This document shows positions 36,694 to 45,855 of a DNA stretch of 57,783 bases, one piece after another (positions within the stretch are counted from its first letter, which is position 1; the number at the start of each line of letters is the position of its first letter). Location of the stretch: positions 1 to 57,783 of the forward strand of contig QCSJ01000004.1 of NCBI GenBank assembly GCA_003211535.1, given 5' to 3'. This DNA is from Synechococcus sp. AG-670-A05 (GTDB lineage: Bacteria; Cyanobacteriota; Cyanobacteriia; PCC-6307; Cyanobiaceae). The notes under the pieces were generated by a model. That model saw only the letters and a list, made by a program, of their open reading frames with translations. It searched no databases and had not been told where the DNA came from. The translations under genes and the position numbers were made by a program.

Positions 36694-37058
36694 TCCTCTT
36701 CGAGGGGGAGACCAGGCTTCACCTTGCCGCGACCGAAATGGCGACCGAACTGGAGGTCGTAGACCTCGTCTTCATCCTGGGTTTCGGCGACGAGGGGGCC
36801 AACTGCACGAGCCACGCACAGCAGGCCATAGCCCTGATCCCTGAGCTCGCGGGAGAGACCCATTGCCTCTCGCTGATCAAGGACGCCACCTTGCACACGT
36901 ACGGCACAGCTGGTGCAGCAGCCATTCCGGCACGAAAATGGCAGGGGATCACCCTGTCGCTCGAAGCTGTGGAGGATGTACTCGCCTTCGGGCACCTCAT
37001 GGGTAATGGTTCGATTCTCCTGCCGCCAGTGAATGCTGATTCGATGGCTGGTGCCCAT
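36690..37058 (-). CDS. Plant-type 2Fe-2S ferredoxin
   Basis: The 122-residue protein has the C-x4-C-x2-C cluster motif in PFSCRNGCCTSCAVRVQGG and the fourth Cys in GYGLLCVARAVGP. Compared with PetF (about 97 residues) it has extra residues at the C-terminus ([19 protein letters not shown]). It is therefore a divergent ferredoxin, perhaps a cyanobacterial Fed paralogue, rather than the main photosynthetic one. It is followed by the inositol-phosphatase gene with overlap. Confidence 0.88.
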   Translation of the reverse strand: MGTSHRISIHWRQENRTITHEVPEGEYILHSFERQGDPLPFSCRNGCCTSCAVRVQGGVLDQREAMGLSRELRDQGYGLLCVARAVGPLVAETQDEDEVYDLQFGRHFGRGKVKPGLPLEEE

Positions 37059-37115
37059 TCCGCCTGAGTGGAAACGCCCCTGCTACATTCGCATCTGGAC
37101 TACGTCAAAGCCGGT

Positions 37116-37202
37116 GGAGAGCTGGCCGAGTGGTCGAAGGCGCAGCACTGGAAATGCTGTATAGGGGCAACTCTATCGAGGGTTCGAATCCCTCGCTCTC
37201 CG
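37116..37202 (+). tRNA. tRNA-Ser (GGA)
   Basis: An 87-base tRNA with acceptor stem GGAGAGC/GCTCTCC, a long type II variable arm (TATAGGGGCAACTCTATC region), the anticodon loop CTGGAAA giving anticodon GGA, and the T arm GAGGGTTCGAATCCCTC. The discriminator is G and CCA is not encoded. It reads UCC and UCU serine codons. A terminator follows after six bases. Confidence 0.97.
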
Positions 37203-37208
37203 CTTCTC

Positions 37209-37233
37209 CGGTCCACAAGGACCGTTTTTTTTT
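37209..37233 (+). terminator. Rho-independent terminator after tRNA-Ser
   Basis: A 6-bp stem CGGTCC/GGACCG with an ACAA loop is followed by nine T residues, immediately downstream of the tRNA. It is a textbook intrinsic terminator in the tRNA direction. Confidence 0.9.
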
Positions 37234-37250
37234 GCCTGTCAATCGAAATC

Positions 37251-37280
37251 AAAAGAACGGGTGAAAACCTTCACCCGTTC
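37251..37280 (-). terminator. Rho-independent terminator of the pst operon
   Basis: A perfect 11-bp inverted repeat (GAACGGGTGAA/TTCACCCGTTC) with a 4-base loop lies 24 bases after the pstB stop. On the minus strand it is followed by TTTTGATTTC. It fits an intrinsic terminator for pstCAB. Confidence 0.82.
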
Positions 37281-37303
37281 GTGAACAGGACTGGACTCAG
37301 CGA

Positions 37304-38125
37304 TCAACCGAAACGTCCTGAGACATAGTCCTGTGTGGCCTGCTGTTGAGGAGAATTGAAGATCTTCTCAGTTTCGTTGAATTCCACCAGGTAGCCCACC
37401 TTTCCGCTTCCGCCTTCAACAGTTTCTGCGTTATAGAATGCAGTCATGTCGCTGACGCGAACCGCCTGCTGCATATTGTGGGTCACGATCAAGATGGTGA
37501 AGCTCTTCTTGAGTTCATGCATCGTTTCCTCGATCTTCAGGGTGGAGATCGGGTCCAGTGAAGAACAAGGCTCATCCATAAGAATCACCTCTGGCTGAAT
37601 CGCAATGGTGCGTGCAATGCACAGGCGCTGCTGCTGACCACCAGAGAGAGAGTATCCACTCTCATTGAGTTTGTCCTTGCATTCATCCCAGACAGCGGCC
37701 TGCCGCAGAGAACGTTCCACCAGTTCATCCATATCGCCGGTGAAACCATTGATTCGCGCACCGAAGGCGATGTTCTCGTAGATGCTCTTGGGGAAGGGGT
37801 TGGGCTGCTGAAAAACCATTCCGATACGGCGACGCACTTCAACGGGATCAACACTGGCACCGTATAAATCCACCCCGTCAAAAAGCACACGTCCCTTGAG
37901 AGAGCATCCCTCGATCAGATCGTTCATGCGGTTGAGGGAACGCAACACCGTCGACTTGCCGCAACCGGAAGGGCCGATGAAGGCGGTGACTTTCCCCCGT
38001 GGTACGTCGCAATAGACGTTTTTGACGGCTGCGCAGCTGCCGTAGCTGATAGTGACGTTCTGAATCGAGATCGCGGTTTCGTCCGAGACCTGATGTTGCT
38101 CAGTATTGTGTTGTGAGGTGTTCAT
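37304..38125 (-). CDS. pstB: Phosphate ABC transporter ATP-binding protein PstB
   Basis: PstB energises high-affinity phosphate import. The 273-residue protein has Walker [21 protein letters not shown], signature [16 protein letters not shown] and Walker [17 protein letters not shown], and the PstB-specific [36 protein letters not shown] region. It is the last gene of pstC-pstA-pstB and is followed by a strong terminator. No phoU is adjacent. Confidence 0.97.
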   Translation of the reverse strand: MNTSQHNTEQHQVSDETAISIQNVTISYGSCAAVKNVYCDVPRGKVTAFIGPSGCGKSTVLRSLNRMNDLIEGCSLKGRVLFDGVDLYGASVDPVEVRRRIGMVFQQPNPFPKSIYENIAFGARINGFTGDMDELVERSLRQAAVWDECKDKLNESGYSLSGGQQQRLCIARTIAIQPEVILMDEPCSSLDPISTLKIEETMHELKKSFTILIVTHNMQQAVRVSDMTAFYNAETVEGGSGKVGYLVEFNETEKIFNSPQQQATQDYVSGRFG

Positions 38126-38194
38126 GGCTCGGATGGGATGCAGTGGGTATAAAGAGATCTGTGAGGGTTGATGGATTGAAGGGTCTTCGTCGGA

Positions 38195-39112
38195 TTACTT
38201 GGCAGCAAATCGGGCCAGCCAACGGGATAACAGATTCAAGCCGAGAATCATCACAACGAGGACAAATGAGGCAGACCATGCCAACTCGTTGTGGAACTCA
38301 TAGGGCATGATCGCGAAGTTGTAGATCAGGACCGACAAGGATGCGATTGGTGCCAAGATTCCATCTGTCGACAGCAGATCAGACCAGAAGGGCGAGAACA
38401 AGGCTGTAAAGATCAGTGGAGCTGTTTCACCAGCAGCCCTGGCAATGGCCAGAACCACTCCAGTGGCAATCGGAGTGAAGGCCGTCGGCAGGGTGATGCG
38501 CACAATGGTGACAAATCTGGAAGCACCCACTCCCAGGGCACCCCTTCGCAGATCGTTAGAGACGAGCTTGAGACCTTCATCGGTGGTTTTGATCACAGTG
38601 GGCAGCATCAGGATCGACAGAGCCATGCCACCTGCCAGAGCGCTGTAGGCATTGCCGAACAGCACACGACTGGTGACGATCGTTCCATAAATGAACACGC
38701 CGGCGATGATCGAGGGCACACCAGAAAGCACATTGGTTCCAAAGCGGATGAATTGTGCAAACCAACCGTTCCGCGAATACTCAGCAAGAAAAATTCCTCC
38801 GCCGACTCCTACGGGAATCGCGATCAATGCTGCAACTACTGTGACCACCAGGGTGCCGACGATGGCATTGGCGATTCCGCCTCCATCCAATCCAGGCGGT
38901 GGTGGTAACTCCGTGAAGAGAACAAGACTGATGTTGCTACCACCTCTGACGATGACGTAGCCGAGAACGAGGATCAACGGCAGAACTGCAACAACGGAGA
39001 AGATCCCAGCGATGAAGGTCAGGATTCTGCTACCGACATTTCTGGCCAGACCTGGTTTGTAGGAGAGGTCAGGAATTCCATCGGAAGCACGATTGGAATA
39101 AGGGGAAGCCAT
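38195..39112 (-). CDS. pstA: Phosphate ABC transporter permease PstA
   Basis: PstA is one of two membrane subunits of the phosphate importer. The 305-residue protein has about six helices and PstA features such as GVPSIIAGVFIYGTIV and ALAGGMALSILMLPTVIKTTDEGLKLV. It starts two bases after the pstC stop, consistent with one operon. A 69-base gap separates it from pstB. Confidence 0.95.
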   Translation of the reverse strand: MASPYSNRASDGIPDLSYKPGLARNVGSRILTFIAGIFSVVAVLPLILVLGYVIVRGGSNISLVLFTELPPPPGLDGGGIANAIVGTLVVTVVAALIAIPVGVGGGIFLAEYSRNGWFAQFIRFGTNVLSGVPSIIAGVFIYGTIVTSRVLFGNAYSALAGGMALSILMLPTVIKTTDEGLKLVSNDLRRGALGVGASRFVTIVRITLPTAFTPIATGVVLAIARAAGETAPLIFTALFSPFWSDLLSTDGILAPIASLSVLIYNFAIMPYEFHNELAWSASFVLVVMILGLNLLSRWLARFAAK

Positions 39113-39114
39113 AA

Positions 39115-40065
39115 TTAGTACTTAAGGCTGAGACGCTTCACAAGCCATTGGGCAAGAATGTTCACCGTAAGAGTCATGATTATCAGAATGAACGCCGCAT
39201 ACATCAGTGAAGAGACCTGAGAGCCATCAGCTTCTCCGAATTGATTGGCGAGCATTGCTGCAATCGTGTTGCCGGGTGCCAGCAATGAAATACTGAAATT
39301 ATTGGAATTACCGATGATCATGGTCACCGCCATCGTTTCACCCATGGCTCGGCCGAGAGCCAGCATCACTCCGCCGACAATTCCTGAAACCGCCGCTGGC
39401 AACATCACATTCATAATGGCGCCCCACCGGGTTGTGCCGATGCCGTAGGCCGCTTGACGCAGTTTCTGCGGAACCTGATTCAGGGAGTCACGGGAAATGG
39501 CCGTGATGATCGGCAGAATCATCACCACCAGAATCAGCACGGCGGGAATAGTGCCGGGCCCCATGGGTGGGGTACTGAAAAAGGGGATCCAGTTGAACAG
39601 CTCATACAGCAGCTCAAGTCCTGGACGAATGATCGGCTCCAACACGAAGATGGCCCAGAGGCCGAGCACAACGGAAGGAATCGCGGCAAGCAATTCCACC
39701 ATCACACCAATCAAAACGCGAATTTGTCGCGGAATGATGTTTTCAGTGATGAAGATTGCTGTGCCAACGCCCAGTGGTACGGCGATGAGCAATGACAGCA
39801 TGGAGGTCACCAATGTTCCGTAGATGGCGGCTCCGGCTCCATATTCATCGTCAACCGGATTCCAGTCGGAGGTGATCAGGAATTGCCAGCCGTAGCGCCC
39901 CATCGACTCGAGGCTCCCCCTGAAAACAATAATGAGGATTAGGAACAACACAACTGCGACCATAGAGGCCAGGATCACAGCGAGGTTCTTGAAGCCAACG
40001 TCCACCAGCCTCTCTGATGGCGGGCGATTCCTCAGTAGGTATTGGTTGTCCTTTTCGTTGGACAT
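39115..40065 (-). CDS. pstC: Phosphate ABC transporter permease PstC
   Basis: PstC pairs with PstA. The protein has an N-terminal helix (LAVILASMVAVVLFLILIIVFRG), GTLVTSMLSLLIAVPLGVGTAIF, and the loop LNQVPQKLRQAAYGIGTTRWGAIMNVMLP contacting the ATPase. I chose ATG 40065 (MSNEKDNQ) over GTG 40071. It is the first gene of the operon; no pstS precedes it. It is divergent from dnaK with 144 bases between, containing a possible Pho box. Confidence 0.95.
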   Translation of the reverse strand: MSNEKDNQYLLRNRPPSERLVDVGFKNLAVILASMVAVVLFLILIIVFRGSLESMGRYGWQFLITSDWNPVDDEYGAGAAIYGTLVTSMLSLLIAVPLGVGTAIFITENIIPRQIRVLIGVMVELLAAIPSVVLGLWAIFVLEPIIRPGLELLYELFNWIPFFSTPPMGPGTIPAVLILVVMILPIITAISRDSLNQVPQKLRQAAYGIGTTRWGAIMNVMLPAAVSGIVGGVMLALGRAMGETMAVTMIIGNSNNFSISLLAPGNTIAAMLANQFGEADGSQVSSLMYAAFILIIMTLTVNILAQWLVKRLSLKY

Positions 40066-40104
40066 GCGCACGCATCAACGTCCCGCCAACGTATCGACGT
40101 GATT

Positions 40105-40131
40105 GATTTAAGTCACTAAGAACGGCTTAAC
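40105..40131 (-). promoter_or_regulatory. Possible Pho box upstream of pstC
   Basis: On the minus strand, 40-66 bases before the pstC start, GTTAAGCC and CTTAGTGA sit 11 bases apart, with CTTAAATC directly after. Cyanobacterial Pho boxes are tandem 8-base PyTTAAPyPy(T/A) repeats at 11-base spacing. The fit is partial, as the third repeat is out of phase, so this is only suggestive. Confidence 0.3.
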
Positions 40132-40209
40132 CACATGCCCCTGCTGGACGTGGATCTGGGCAAGTGGGCTGGTCGGGGCCGTTAGCGTGGAAGGACATGT
40201 TTTGTACGC

Positions 40210-42198
40210 ATGGGACGGATCGTCGGGATCGATCTGGGGACAACGAACTCGGTTGTTGCCGTTCTCGAGGCAGGCCGTCCTCACGTGATCGCTAACGCTG
40301 AGGGTGGCAGAACCACCCCCTCTGTCGTCGGATACAGCAAGGACCAGGAACTGCTGGTGGGACAACTGGCCCGTCGACAACTGGTGCTGAGCCCGCGTAA
40401 CACGTTTTCCAACCTTAAGCGCTTTGTCGGACGTGACTGGGAGGAACTGGAGGACAGCAGCCTTGCGGTTCCTTACACCGTTCGTGCCAATGAACGCGGT
40501 CAGGTGCGCGTTCCCTGCCCGGTGACAGAACGGGAATACGCGCCGGAGGAGCTGGTGGCCAGCATCATCCGCAAACTGGTGGACGACGCCAGCACCTATC
40601 TGGGCGAAGCCGTCGAAGCTGCTGTGGTCACGGTTCCGGCCTATTTCAATGACGCTCAGCGTCAAGCCACCCGCGACGCTGGCCGATTGGCGGGCATCTC
40701 CGTGGAGCGGATCCTCAACGAACCCACGGCTGCCGCCCTCGCCTACGGCTTTGATCGCAGCGCCGTTCGTCGTGTGCTTGTTTTTGACCTCGGTGGGGGC
40801 ACATTTGATGTGTCGCTGCTTCGGATTGCAAACGGCGTTTTCGATGTCAAAGCCACAAACGGAGACACGCAACTGGGCGGCAATGATTTCGATCAGCGCA
40901 TCGTGGATTGGATTGCTGATGCTTTCCAGGCTGAGCATGGAATGGATCTACGGCGGGACCGCCAGGCCCTTCAACGCCTGACCGAAGCGGCCGAGAAAGC
41001 AAAGCAGGAACTATCCGGTGTTCTAACGACACCGATCTCGTTGCCGTTCATCTCGACCGGCGAGAACGGGCCATTGCATTTGGAGACCAACCTCGACCGC
41101 AGCATCTTTGAAGGCCTCTGTCCCGACCTGCTCGACCGTTTGTTGTTGCCAGTTCAGTCCGCGTTGCGCGACTCAGGCTGGGCCGCGGATGACATCGATG
41201 ATGTGGTGCTGGTGGGAGGAGCCACCCGCATGCCGATGGTGCAGCAATTGGTGCGCACCCTGGTGCCACTTGACCCATGCCAGTCTGTGAATCCCGATGA
41301 GGTTGTGGCCATCGGTGCCGCCGTCCAGGCAGGAATCCTGACTGGGGAACTCCGGGATCTCCTGCTCAACGACGTCACACCCCTCTCCTTGGGGCTGGAG
41401 ACCGTCGGTGGTCTGATGAAGGTGTTGATCCCGCGCAATACCCCGATTCCGGTCCGTCAGTCCGATGTGTTCAGCACATCCGAGGCCAACCAGTCCTCCG
41501 TTGAAATCCACGTCTGGCAGGGAGAACGGCAGATGGCCTCAGACAATAAATCGTTGGGGCGTTTCCGTCTCTCAGGTATTCCGCCGGCGCCTCGCGGTGT
41601 GCCCCAGGTTCAGGTGGCGTTTGACATCGATGCCAATGGTCTCCTGCAGGTCAGTGCCACGGATCGAACCACCGGTAGGAAGCAGTCCGTTTCCATTCAG
41701 GGAGGCTCCAATCTCAACGAGGAGGAAGTCACCGCTTTGTTGGCCGAGGCGGAGGCCCGGGCGGATGAGGACCGTCGAAAACGCAATCAGATCGAGCGTC
41801 GCAACCGCGCCCAGACGCTGGTAGCCCAGGCGGAACGTCGCCTGCGTGATACTGCGCTGGAACTGGGCCCCTACGGGGCGGAGCGTCAGCAACGCGCTGT
41901 GGAGATGGCGATGCGCGATTTGCAGGATTGTCTGGCCCAGGACGATTTGCAGGAGCTGGATCTGTGCGTCAGTGGCTTGGAGGAGGCCTTGTTCGGCCTG
42001 AACCGGCGCCTGTCCGCGGAGCGCCAGTCCGATGGACGTCCTCTGCAGGGCCTGCGCAACACTCTTGGTTCCCTCAAGGACGAGTTGTTCTCCGATGACT
42101 GGGATGACGATCCCTGGGCTGCCCCAGGCGGTCCCCCCAGGGGACGCAGCATGAACCGCCGGGATGTTGATCCCTGGGATGATGACTACTACCGCTGA
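40210..42198 (+). CDS. dnaK: Molecular chaperone DnaK paralogue
   Basis: An Hsp70 of 662 residues. The nucleotide-binding domain shows GIDLGTTNSVVAVLE, VFDLGGGTFDVSLL and VVLVGGATRMPMVQQLV; the substrate domain has NDVTPLSLGLETVGGLMKVLIPRNT. The C-terminus is not the canonical DnaK2 tail but an acidic, Trp-rich end (DDWDDDPWAAP, DPWDDDYYR), so it is one of the cyanobacterial paralogues (DnaK1- or DnaK3-like). It overlaps the J-protein gene, its likely co-chaperone. Confidence 0.93.
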   Translation: MGRIVGIDLGTTNSVVAVLEAGRPHVIANAEGGRTTPSVVGYSKDQELLVGQLARRQLVLSPRNTFSNLKRFVGRDWEELEDSSLAVPYTVRANERGQVRVPCPVTEREYAPEELVASIIRKLVDDASTYLGEAVEAAVVTVPAYFNDAQRQATRDAGRLAGISVERILNEPTAAALAYGFDRSAVRRVLVFDLGGGTFDVSLLRIANGVFDVKATNGDTQLGGNDFDQRIVDWIADAFQAEHGMDLRRDRQALQRLTEAAEKAKQELSGVLTTPISLPFISTGENGPLHLETNLDRSIFEGLCPDLLDRLLLPVQSALRDSGWAADDIDDVVLVGGATRMPMVQQLVRTLVPLDPCQSVNPDEVVAIGAAVQAGILTGELRDLLLNDVTPLSLGLETVGGLMKVLIPRNTPIPVRQSDVFSTSEANQSSVEIHVWQGERQMASDNKSLGRFRLSGIPPAPRGVPQVQVAFDIDANGLLQVSATDRTTGRKQSVSIQGGSNLNEEEVTALLAEAEARADEDRRKRNQIERRNRAQTLVAQAERRLRDTALELGPYGAERQQRAVEMAMRDLQDCLAQDDLQELDLCVSGLEEALFGLNRRLSAERQSDGRPLQGLRNTLGSLKDELFSDDWDDDPWAAPGGPPRGRSMNRRDVDPWDDDYYR

Positions 42199-43081
42199 AC
42201 CTGATTACTGGTCGCTGCTTGGCTTGGGTCCGGAGGCGGATGCCGATCAGCTGAAACGGGCTTTCAGAAGAGAGGCCCGCCGTTGGCATCCGGACCTGAA
42301 TGGCAACGATCCAGTTGCCGAGGAACGCTTCAAGCTGGTCAATGAGGCCTATGCCGTTCTCAGCGATCCCCGTCGTCGCAGAGCCTGGGAGCAGGGTGAT
42401 CCAGACAGGGGCCGTCAGGACGACCCGTTTGAACACGGGTTCCCCGATTTCGAGAACTTCCTCGAGGTCGTGCTCGGTGAGCCTTCGCGTCGGTCCGAGG
42501 TGAACGCACCCGCCGGCAATGATTCCGGTTCATGGAGAGAATCTCCTGTCGCGGCACCGCCACCGCCGCCTCCCGTTCGGGCGGAGGAGGACCTGGAGTC
42601 GATCGTTGAGTTGACACCGGAACAAGCGCTGCACGGCACCACCGTCGAGTTGAACCTGGAGGATGGAACGGTCGTGGAACTCGACACACCTCCCCAGGCC
42701 GGAGATGGCTGGAGGTTGCGGCTGGAGGGGGTCGCCAGCGGAGGGCGTGACCATTTTCTGCAGCTGCGGGTGCTCACGGACAACGGTCTGCGCATCGATG
42801 GTCTGCGGGTGCATTTCAAGCTTTTGTTGTATCCACCGGATGCAGCTCTGGGCTGTGCTGTCGAGGTCCCGACGCTGGATGGACCGGTCACACTGCAGGT
42901 GCCGCCAGGGTCCTCCAGTGGAAGATTGCTGCGGCTGCGCGGTCGTGGATTGGAACTGGACGATCGCCGCGGCGATCAGCTCGTGGAGATTGTGGTGGTC
43001 TTTCCAGCCGACCTTGGCGATGCAGAGCGGGCTCTGTACCGACGCCTGCAGGAACTCGCCCTGGAGGCAGAAGACGGTTGA
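42182..43081 (+). CDS. J-domain co-chaperone, type II (no zinc finger)
   Basis: The 299-residue protein has an N-terminal J domain (DYWSLLGLGPEADADQLKRAF) with the HPD triad in RRWHPDLNGN, a Pro-rich linker and a C-terminal DnaJ substrate domain (VTLQVPPGSSSGRLLRLRGRGL). The cysteine-rich zinc finger of type I DnaJ is absent, as in CbpA. The ATG lies inside the dnaK end (alternative ATG 42179 one codon earlier), so the two are translationally coupled and form a chaperone pair. Confidence 0.9.
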   Translation: MTTTAEPDYWSLLGLGPEADADQLKRAFRREARRWHPDLNGNDPVAEERFKLVNEAYAVLSDPRRRRAWEQGDPDRGRQDDPFEHGFPDFENFLEVVLGEPSRRSEVNAPAGNDSGSWRESPVAAPPPPPPVRAEEDLESIVELTPEQALHGTTVELNLEDGTVVELDTPPQAGDGWRLRLEGVASGGRDHFLQLRVLTDNGLRIDGLRVHFKLLLYPPDAALGCAVEVPTLDGPVTLQVPPGSSSGRLLRLRGRGLELDDRRGDQLVEIVVVFPADLGDAERALYRRLQELALEAEDG

Positions 43082-43131
43082 AGCGATCGATGAGAGACTC
43101 CGGCTCTGTTGTGGATCGAGTGTTCATCGCG

Positions 43132-43527
43132 ATGCGCGTTCACGTGCTTCTGTTTGATGCCGGCAGTGACAGTGAGGGGATCCACTCTCTTGAGATCGCT
43201 GGTCGGACGGTAGTGCTGCTGTTCGAGAACCCTGATGACGCAGAGCGTTACGCCGGTCTGCTCGAAGCTCAGGATTTTCCGGTCCCCACCGTGGAATCCC
43301 TTGACCGCGAGGACGTGGAGTTGTTCTGTCGGGATGCCGGATATGAAGCTCGCTTCGTGGCATCAGGTTTCGTTCCCGAATCGGACGAAGAGAGGTTGTT
43401 CATGGCTCCTCCGGAAGCCAACCGTGACGTGAGTCATTGGAAGGAGGAGGAGGAGGAGTCGCCGGAGACTGACCAGCTATCAAGCGATCTCGACGCCATG
43501 CGCAAACGTCTCGAAGGCTTGTTGTAG
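43132..43527 (+). CDS. DUF3110 family protein
   Basis: The protein begins MRVHVLLFDAGSDSEGIHSLE, a pattern I recognise from DUF3110, and continues with VVLLFENPDDAERYAGLLEAQDFP. It ends in a Glu-rich tail (HWKEEEEESPETD). I prefer ATG 43132; earlier starts at ATG 43090 or TTG 43078 are possible. It follows the dnaK-dnaJ pair on the same strand and precedes murQ by 3 bases. Function unknown; cyanobacterial and plastid-lineage distribution. Confidence 0.78.
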   Translation: MRVHVLLFDAGSDSEGIHSLEIAGRTVVLLFENPDDAERYAGLLEAQDFPVPTVESLDREDVELFCRDAGYEARFVASGFVPESDEERLFMAPPEANRDVSHWKEEEEESPETDQLSSDLDAMRKRLEGLL

Positions 43528-43530
43528 ACG

Positions 43531-44481
43531 ATGACTCATTTTCAGGACGACAAGGCAGTTTCCGCTGATCGCGGGCATTTGCTGACGGAACAGCCGAATC
43601 CCAAGAGCACCGCCCTGGATCTGCTCGATACAGCTGAGCTTGTGCAGCTGTTTGTTGAAGAGGATCGTCAGCCTCAATACGCTGTAGCTGCCGCTTCAGA
43701 TGCGATCAGTGCCGCCGTTGATGGGATTGCATCCCGACTAAAGGCAGGCGGGAGATTGTTCTACCTGGGGGCTGGCACCTCCGGTCGGCTCGGCGTGTTG
43801 GATGCCGCTGAATGTCCTCCCACCTTCTGCAGTGATCCCGAGATGGTTCAGGGCGTCCTCGCCGGTGGTGCTTCCGCGCTGCTGCGCAGTTCCGAAGGCC
43901 TGGAAGATCTGGAGGCTGCCGGACTTGAGGACCTGGATCAGCGTGGGTTCAACTCAGGCGATTGCCTTGTGGGTATCGCCGCTGGTGGCACCACGCCATA
44001 CGTGCGGGGTGGCCTTCGTCATGCCAGAGACATCGGCGCTCTGGCCATTGCCATGGCCTGCGTGCCGAGTGATCAGGCACCCCTGCCCTGCGACATCGAT
44101 ATCCGTCTCTTGACAGGGCCGGAACTGCTCACCGGCTCCACCCGCCTAAAAGCCGGAACAGCCACCAAAATGGCCTTGAACATCATGTCCACCGCGGTCA
44201 TGGTTCGGCTGGGCAAGGTGTTCGGCAATCGCATGGTGGATGTGTCCGCCAGGAACAGCAAATTAGTGGACCGTTCACTGCGCATCCTGCAGGACCTTGC
44301 CGCTGTTGAGCGCGAGCGTGGCCTTGCCTTACTGGACGAGGCCGATGGATCCGTGAAACTGGCCCTTTTGATCGCCGCTGGTGACCTCCAGCCTGGTGCG
44401 GCCAGGGAGCTTCTGCAGAAGCACAATGGTAAGCTCCGCGAAGTGTTAGACCGTCTGGGTCTCAACCTGGCTCAATCTTGA
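43531..44481 (+). CDS. murQ: N-acetylmuramic acid 6-phosphate etherase
   Basis: MurQ removes lactate from MurNAc-6-phosphate to give GlcNAc-6-phosphate in peptidoglycan recycling. The SIS-type sugar-phosphate site is YLGAGTSGRLGVLDAAECPPTF, followed by LVGIAAGGTTPYVRGGL and the conserved STRLKAGTATKMALNIMSTAVMVRLGKVFGNRMVDV. 316 residues is normal. MurK/AnmK partners are not adjacent. It overlaps the 3' end of mtnP by 10 bases on the opposite strand. Confidence 0.95.
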   Translation: MTHFQDDKAVSADRGHLLTEQPNPKSTALDLLDTAELVQLFVEEDRQPQYAVAAASDAISAAVDGIASRLKAGGRLFYLGAGTSGRLGVLDAAECPPTFCSDPEMVQGVLAGGASALLRSSEGLEDLEAAGLEDLDQRGFNSGDCLVGIAAGGTTPYVRGGLRHARDIGALAIAMACVPSDQAPLPCDIDIRLLTGPELLTGSTRLKAGTATKMALNIMSTAVMVRLGKVFGNRMVDVSARNSKLVDRSLRILQDLAAVERERGLALLDEADGSVKLALLIAAGDLQPGAARELLQKHNGKLREVLDRLGLNLAQS

Positions 44482-45371
44482 AGGAAGGATCCCCAGTAGG
44501 GACGGGTGAACAAATCCAGTCGCTCGCGGGTCTGATCCGGCACATGCTCGGGGGCCGTGATCAGGGCATCAGCCAGAGCTGTGTGGGCGTCTGAGCTGGG
44601 CCGCTGTTCACTGAGGCTCTGCATCAGCCGATTGAGGATCGGTTCGGTGGCCACAGCGTTGGCCCTGAGGTTGCCGACAACCATCTCAACGCTGACGTCG
44701 TCATGGTAGTTGTGCCAGCAATCGAAGTCGGTCACCATCGCCAGTGATGCATATGCAAGCTCGGCCTCCCGGGCCAGTCGCGCTTCGGTGTGGTTGGTCA
44801 TGCCAATGACGGAGCAGTCCCAGCTCCGGTACAGCATGCTTTCGGAACGGGTTGAGAACGCAGGGCCTTCCATGCAGAGGTACGTGCCACCGCGATGTAG
44901 ATGGTGCCCTGCTGGCATCGCAGCCGCTGCCGCTTCCGCCAGAAGCTCGCTCAATCGGGGGCAGAACGGATCCGCCAGACTCACATGGGCCACGCAGCCA
45001 TCACCGAAGAATGATTGCGGACGTTGCTGGGTTCGATCGATGAACTGATCCGGCACCACCATGTCCCGCGGGCGCAGATGCTCCTGCAGCGAACCCACGG
45101 CTGACACTGAGATCAGCCAGCGGACATTGAGCTGACGCATGGCCCAAATGTTCGCTTGGTAAGGAACTTCGCTAGGCAACAACTGGTGATAGTGACCATG
45201 GCGTGCCAGAAACACGGTCTCCATACCCTGAAGGACTCCCAGCCGCAGAACATCAGAGGTCTCTCCGTAGGGGGTGTTGATTGTCAGCTCCTCCACCTGT
45301 TCCAGTCCTGGAATGGTGTACAAACCGCTGCCGCCGATCACACCAACACGAGCGTTGCTGAGGTCGGGCAT
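44472..45371 (-). CDS. mtnP: S-methyl-5'-thioadenosine phosphorylase
   Basis: MTA phosphorylase splits methylthioadenosine to adenine and methylthioribose-1-phosphate for purine and methionine salvage. The protein starts [20 protein letters not shown] (ATG 45371; the track start lies upstream of the conserved N-terminus). It has [42 protein letters not shown] and MVTDFDCW, typical of PNP/MTAP family 2. The TDFDCW active site favours an adenosine-type substrate. It is divergent from the cyclophilin gene with a 40-base gap. Confidence 0.92.
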   Translation of the reverse strand: MPDLSNARVGVIGGSGLYTIPGLEQVEELTINTPYGETSDVLRLGVLQGMETVFLARHGHYHQLLPSEVPYQANIWAMRQLNVRWLISVSAVGSLQEHLRPRDMVVPDQFIDRTQQRPQSFFGDGCVAHVSLADPFCPRLSELLAEAAAAAMPAGHHLHRGGTYLCMEGPAFSTRSESMLYRSWDCSVIGMTNHTEARLAREAELAYASLAMVTDFDCWHNYHDDVSVEMVVGNLRANAVATEPILNRLMQSLSEQRPSSDAHTALADALITAPEHVPDQTRERLDLFTRPYWGSFLQD

Positions 45372-45411
45372 GGGAGGTGTCTCTTTACACTCCAATTTTG
45401 CTCGCGCGACC

Positions 45412-45855
45412 ATGACAAAGGCCTTAATGGACACTGAAGCAGGCCTGATCGAGCTCGAGCTGTTCGAAGCAGATGCCCCGAACACCGTCGCCAACTTCGT
45501 GAAGCTGGCCAAGGATGGCTTCTACGACGGTCTGGCCTTTCACCGCGTGATCCCCGGCTTCATGGCCCAGGGTGGATGTCCTAACAGCCGTGAGGGTGCT
45601 CGCGGCATGGCTGGTACCGGAGGCCCCGGCTACCAGATCGATTGCGAGATCAACCAGCAGAAGCACCAGGCCGGCACCCTGGCCATGGCCCATGCCGGCC
45701 GCAACACCGGTGGCTCGCAGTTCTATATCTGCCATGAGGCACAGCCCCACCTCGATGGAGTGCACACCGTGTTTGGCCACACCGGCAACATGGACGTGAT
45801 GATGAAACTGGTGAACGGATCCAAGATCAACAAGGTGACGATCCAGGAAGGCTGA
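45412..45855 (+). CDS. Peptidyl-prolyl cis-trans isomerase, cyclophilin type
   Basis: The 147-residue cyclophilin starts at ATG 45412 ([20 protein letters not shown]). It has the catalytic Arg in [15 protein letters not shown], then [29 protein letters not shown]. No signal peptide is visible, so it acts in the cytoplasm. The track start at 45274 is inside the mtnP gene and is not supported. Its stop is adjacent to the ribBA stop on the other strand. Confidence 0.95.
   Translation: MTKALMDTEAGLIELELFEADAPNTVANFVKLAKDGFYDGLAFHRVIPGFMAQGGCPNSREGARGMAGTGGPGYQIDCEINQQKHQAGTLAMAHAGRNTGGSQFYICHEAQPHLDGVHTVFGHTGNMDVMMKLVNGSKINKVTIQEG

Noticed and set aside
37068-37328. An 86-aa ORF across the tRNA-Ser gene
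   Set aside because: It is a translation of the tRNA and two terminators.
40108-40938. A 276-aa minus-strand ORF opposite dnaK
   Set aside because: Antisense shadow of the conserved Hsp70 ATPase domain.
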